NCBI GenBank assembly: GCA_965365655.1
Contig: CBDUCN010000246.1
Location: 1-8,074 of the forward strand
DNA: 8,074 nt
Source: JBFHNV01 sp965365655
Lineage (GTDB): Bacteria; Pseudomonadota; Gammaproteobacteria; HK1
Reading direction: 5' to 3'
The notes beneath the pieces were generated by a model. That model saw only the letters and a list, made by a program, of their open reading frames with translations, had not been told where the DNA came from and did not search any database. Numbering within the stretch: the stretch's first letter is position 1; the number at the start of each line of letters is the position of its first letter. The position numbers were made by a program, and so were the translations under genes. Below are positions 6,352 through 8,074 of the stretch, one piece after another.

Positions 6352-7346
6352 GCGCCGGCGACGGCTTCCCGGGCTTCGACCGCCCGGTCGCGCGCGACGG
6401 CTACGCGTGGTGGTACCTGGACGCGCTGTCCGACGACGGGCGGCACGCGCTGACCGTGATCGTGTTCGTCGGCAGCGTGTTCTCGCCGTACTACGCCGGC
6501 GCCCGGCGCCGCGGCGACGGCGACCCGGCGCACCACTGCGCGGTGAACGTCGCGCTGTACGGCGCACGCGGCAAGCGCTGGTGCCTCACCGAGCGCGGCC
6601 GCGGCCAGCTCGCGCGCGACGCGACGCGGCTGCGCATCGGCCCGAGCGCCGTGCGCTGGGACGCGGACGCGCTGGTCGTCGACGTCGACGAGATCACGGT
6701 GCCCTGGCCGTCGCGGATCCGCGGGCGCATCACCGTGCACCCGTCGGCGCTGACCGGACACACCGCGGCGCTGGACGCGGCGGGGCGGCACCGCTGGTCG
6801 CCGGTCGCGCCGCGCGCGCGCGTCGAGGTCCGCCTGCGCCGGCCCGGTCTCGCGTGGAGCGGCGACGGCTACCTCGACAGCAACGCCGGCGACGAGCCGC
6901 TGGAGCGCGCGTTCCGCTGCTGGGACTGGTCGCGCGCGAGCGTGCGCGACGGCGCCGCGCTGCTCTACGACGTCGTGCCGCACGGCGGCGCGCGGCGCAC
7001 GCTCGCGCTCGCGGTGGATCGCCACGGCGCGGTGCAGCCGTTCGACGCGCCGCCGCCGGCGCGGCTCGCGAGCACGCCGCTGTGGCGCATCCGCCGCGCG
7101 ACGCTCGCGCCGGCGGACGCGAACGCCGCGATCGACCGGACCCTCGAGGACACCCCTTTCTACGCGCGCTCGACGCTGCGCACGCGGCTGCTCGGCGAGA
7201 CGGTCACCGCGATGCACGAGAGCCTGGACCTCGATCGCTTCGCGCGGCGCTGGGTGCAGATGCTGCTCCCGTTCCGCATGCCGCGGGTCACGCGGCCGCA
7301 CGGCGCCGGCCCCGCGCGCGAGCCGCTGCCGCCGCCCGCGCGCTGA
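6348..7346 (+). CDS. crtC: Hydroxyneurosporene synthase (carotenoid 1,2-hydratase) CrtC
   Basis: CrtC adds water across the terminal C1,2 double bond of neurosporene or lycopene, giving the 1-hydroxy carotenoids used by CrtD and CrtF; it needs no cofactor. The 332-residue protein shows family landmarks: GYAWWYLDALSDDGRHALTV (18-37), FVGSVFSPYYAG (40-51), HHCAVNVALYG (62-72), RIGPSAVRWD (96-105) and GDGYLDSNAGDEPLERAF (172-189) followed by WDWSRA (192-197). Acidic residues in that last block (D177, E183, D193) are plausible members of the hydration site. The start GTG at 6348-6350 overlaps the crtD stop in a GTGA junction, so the two are translationally coupled. The last 15 or so residues are Pro/Arg-rich, and the stop codon abuts the 74-bp repeat array, whose first unit resembles the final codons slightly. 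Confidence 0.94.
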   Translation: MSAGDGFPGFDRPVARDGYAWWYLDALSDDGRHALTVIVFVGSVFSPYYAGARRRGDGDPAHHCAVNVALYGARGKRWCLTERGRGQLARDATRLRIGPSAVRWDADALVVDVDEITVPWPSRIRGRITVHPSALTGHTAALDAAGRHRWSPVAPRARVEVRLRRPGLAWSGDGYLDSNAGDEPLERAFRCWDWSRASVRDGAALLYDVVPHGGARRTLALAVDRHGAVQPFDAPPPARLASTPLWRIRRATLAPADANAAIDRTLEDTPFYARSTLRTRLLGETVTAMHESLDLDRFARRWVQMLLPFRMPRVTRPHGAGPAREPLPPPAR

Positions 7347-7642
7347 CGCGGCGCGCCGACAACCGGCGCCTTCACCGGCCGACGCCGCTCGCCCGGGCCG
7401 CCCGTCGCGCGGCGCGGCGAGCCGGCACGCCGGCAACCATCACCTTCCCCGGCCGCCGCCCGGCACTCGCGCCGCCCTTCGCCCGACGCGGCGAGCCGGC
7501 ACGCCGGCAACCGACACCTTCACCGGCCGCCGCCGCGCACTCGCGCCGCCCTTCGCCTGGCGCGGCGAGCCGGCACGCCGGCAACCGACACCTTCGCCAA
7601 TCGATGCCGGGCACCCGCGCCGCCCCGCACCTGGCGCGGCGA
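7347..7642. repeat. 74-bp tandem repeat array, four clear units plus a degenerate fifth to 7716
   Basis: Units begin at 7347, 7421, 7495 and 7569, an exact 74-base period. By hand alignment without gaps, units 2 and 3 agree at 67 of 74 positions, units 3 and 4 at 63, and units 1 and 2 at about 56. A fifth copy (7643-7716) is recognisable only in its first 20 or so bases. The inner copies are the most alike. Units 2-4 begin with GCCGG-CACG-CCGGC (7421-7434, 7495-7508, 7569-7582), a 5-bp stem with a 4-base loop. The period is not a multiple of three, so this is not a protein repeat. There is no T-run, so it is not a set of classical Rho-independent terminators. It fills the convergent spacer between crtC and the minus-strand genes, and it could act as a bidirectional transcription or mRNA-end barrier, but that is inference. 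Confidence 0.85.
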
Positions 7643-7715
7643 CCCGCCATGCCCGGCAGCCGGCGATCCCGCAGGTCGACTCCAGCGTTCCGACGCGTTC
7701 CGGCGCCGCGGCGCG

Positions 7716-7850
7716 TCAGCAGTCCTCGCCGCGGTCGCGGCGCGCCCCGCGCCGGTCGCGGCGCACGGACCACAGCTCGTAGAAGCCGAAGCCCAGCACG
7801 CAGGCGACGATCAGGGCCAGCTCCAGCAGGACCAGCGTGCTGCCGGACAG
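7716..7850 (-). CDS. Small single-helix membrane protein, start codon unresolved
   Basis: The minus-strand frame ending in TGA at 7718-7716 encodes a short peptide. It begins around LSGSTLVLLELALIVACV, continues LGFGFYELWSVRRDRR and ends in RGEDC. That is one hydrophobic helix of about 20 residues, followed by aromatic residues and a strongly basic tail, the layout of an N-out/C-in bitopic mini-protein. I do not recognise a named family. The frame is open from a stop at 7934-7932 but contains no ATG, GTG or TTG before the helix. The listed start uses CTG at 7850; another CTG lies five codons later. It follows the preceding gene's stop (7869-7867) by about 16 bases, so translation could restart by coupling. 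Alternatives are a frameshift joining it to the upstream protein, or a sequence error hiding the start. Confidence 0.45.
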   Translation of the reverse strand: MSGSTLVLLELALIVACVLGFGFYELWSVRRDRRGARRDRGEDC

Positions 7851-7866
7851 CGCCCGCGCCCCGCGG

Positions 7867-8074
7867 TCAGGGGATGGCGCGGCGCGCGGGCGCGAGGCGG
7901 GCGACGCGGTCGCGGCGCTCCAGGCGCTCGATCAGATCCAGCACGCCGTCGATGCGCCGGTCCAGGCCGGGCAGCAGCGCCCCGTTCCACCACGGTCGCG
8001 GGTGCGCCGGGAGCGCGGCGCGGCGCACCGCGTCGACCAGGAACCCGGCCTCGGGCAGCGGCGGATGCACGACC
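7867..8074 (-). CDS. Unidentified protein, C-terminal end (runs off right edge)
   Basis: The frame is open from the window edge to a TGA at 7869-7867 and gives the last 68 residues of a minus-strand protein. I read VVHPPLPEAGFLVDAVRRAA, then a Pro/Trp-rich PAHPRPWWNGALLPGLDRRI, then a charged helix-like DGVLDLIERLERRDRVARL and a short tail ending AIP. A GTG at 8070 could be a start, but no ribosome site can be seen because the window ends, and continuation upstream is more likely. Codon use is the same GC3-rich kind as the bch/crt genes. It does not match the C-terminus of CrtI, CrtB or TspO, which often neighbour crtC in other clusters. It probably shares an operon with the membrane mini-ORF downstream. 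No function can be assigned from this fragment. Confidence 0.6.
   Translation of the reverse strand, partial: VVHPPLPEAGFLVDAVRRAALPAHPRPWWNGALLPGLDRRIDGVLDLIERLERRDRVARLAPARRAIP

Noticed and set aside
4765..6567. A 600-codon open frame on the minus strand opposite crtD
   Set aside because: It is rich in Arg/Ala with no recognisable domain and is the mirror of strong GC3 bias in crtD, whose protein is clearly recognisable.
7421..7434. Rho-independent terminator formed by GCCGG-CACG-CCGGC
   Set aside because: The stem is short and no T-run follows on either strand. It is kept only as part of the repeat.
7347..7642. CRISPR array
   Set aside because: Units are contiguous 74-bp copies without unique spacers, and repeats diverge along their whole length.
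7160..7773. Minus-strand frames with repeated ACRLAA.GEGRREC-like peptides
   Set aside because: The peptide repetition comes from the 74-bp DNA repeat read in shifting frames. The period is not a multiple of three, so no repeating protein is under selection.

Overview
This window is part of a purple-bacterial photosynthesis gene cluster. It holds bacteriochlorophyll a genes of the bchC-bchX-bchY type and carotenoid genes crtE, crtF, crtD and crtC. The DNA is extremely GC-rich (well above 70% by eye) with strong GC3 bias in every gene. The gene order, a crtE-crtF-bchC-bchX-bchY run divergent from crtD-crtC, is the classical arrangement of Rhodobacter and Rubrivivax superoperons. The proteins look like those of a phototrophic proteobacterium, possibly a betaproteobacterium. 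A GC-rich lineage that acquired such a cluster (for example Gemmatimonadota or Myxococcota) cannot be excluded from sequence reading alone.

Layout. From 4671 down to 1, on the minus strand: crtE (GGPP synthase), crtF (carotenoid 1-O-methyltransferase), an internal promoter region for bchC, bchC (3-hydroxyethyl-bacteriochlorophyllide a dehydrogenase), bchX (reductase ATPase of chlorophyllide a oxidoreductase, COR) and the first 189 codons of bchY (a catalytic subunit of COR). bchZ is expected just beyond the left edge. From 4843 to 7346, on the plus strand: crtD (3,4-desaturase) and crtC (1,2-hydratase), with a 4-bp overlap. The crtE/crtD divergent spacer (4672-4842) contains an AT-richer patch with one perfect and two near-perfect TGT-N12-ACA elements, the CrtJ/PpsR operator signature, phased 13 bp apart. 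The bchC promoter (about 2565-2601) contains a near-perfect element of the same type overlapping a perfect TTGAC-N4-GTCAA palindrome of FNR/FixK type.

Right end. After crtC there is a 74-bp tandem repeat array (7347-7642, degenerating towards 7716) in the convergent spacer. A small minus-strand ORF follows (7716-7850), encoding one predicted membrane helix but lacking a standard start codon. Last is the C-terminal end of an unidentified minus-strand gene (7867 to the window edge).

Together: CrtE supplies C20 prenyl diphosphate for carotenoids and for the bacteriochlorophyll tail. CrtC, CrtD and CrtF perform the hydration, desaturation and O-methylation of the spheroidene/spirilloxanthin branch. 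BchXY(Z) reduces ring B of chlorophyllide, and BchC oxidises the C3 hydroxyethyl group to acetyl. The operator-like elements suggest redox/light repression of both transcription units. I see no wholly new system here. The least explained elements are the 74-bp array, the membrane mini-ORF and the unknown gene at the right edge.
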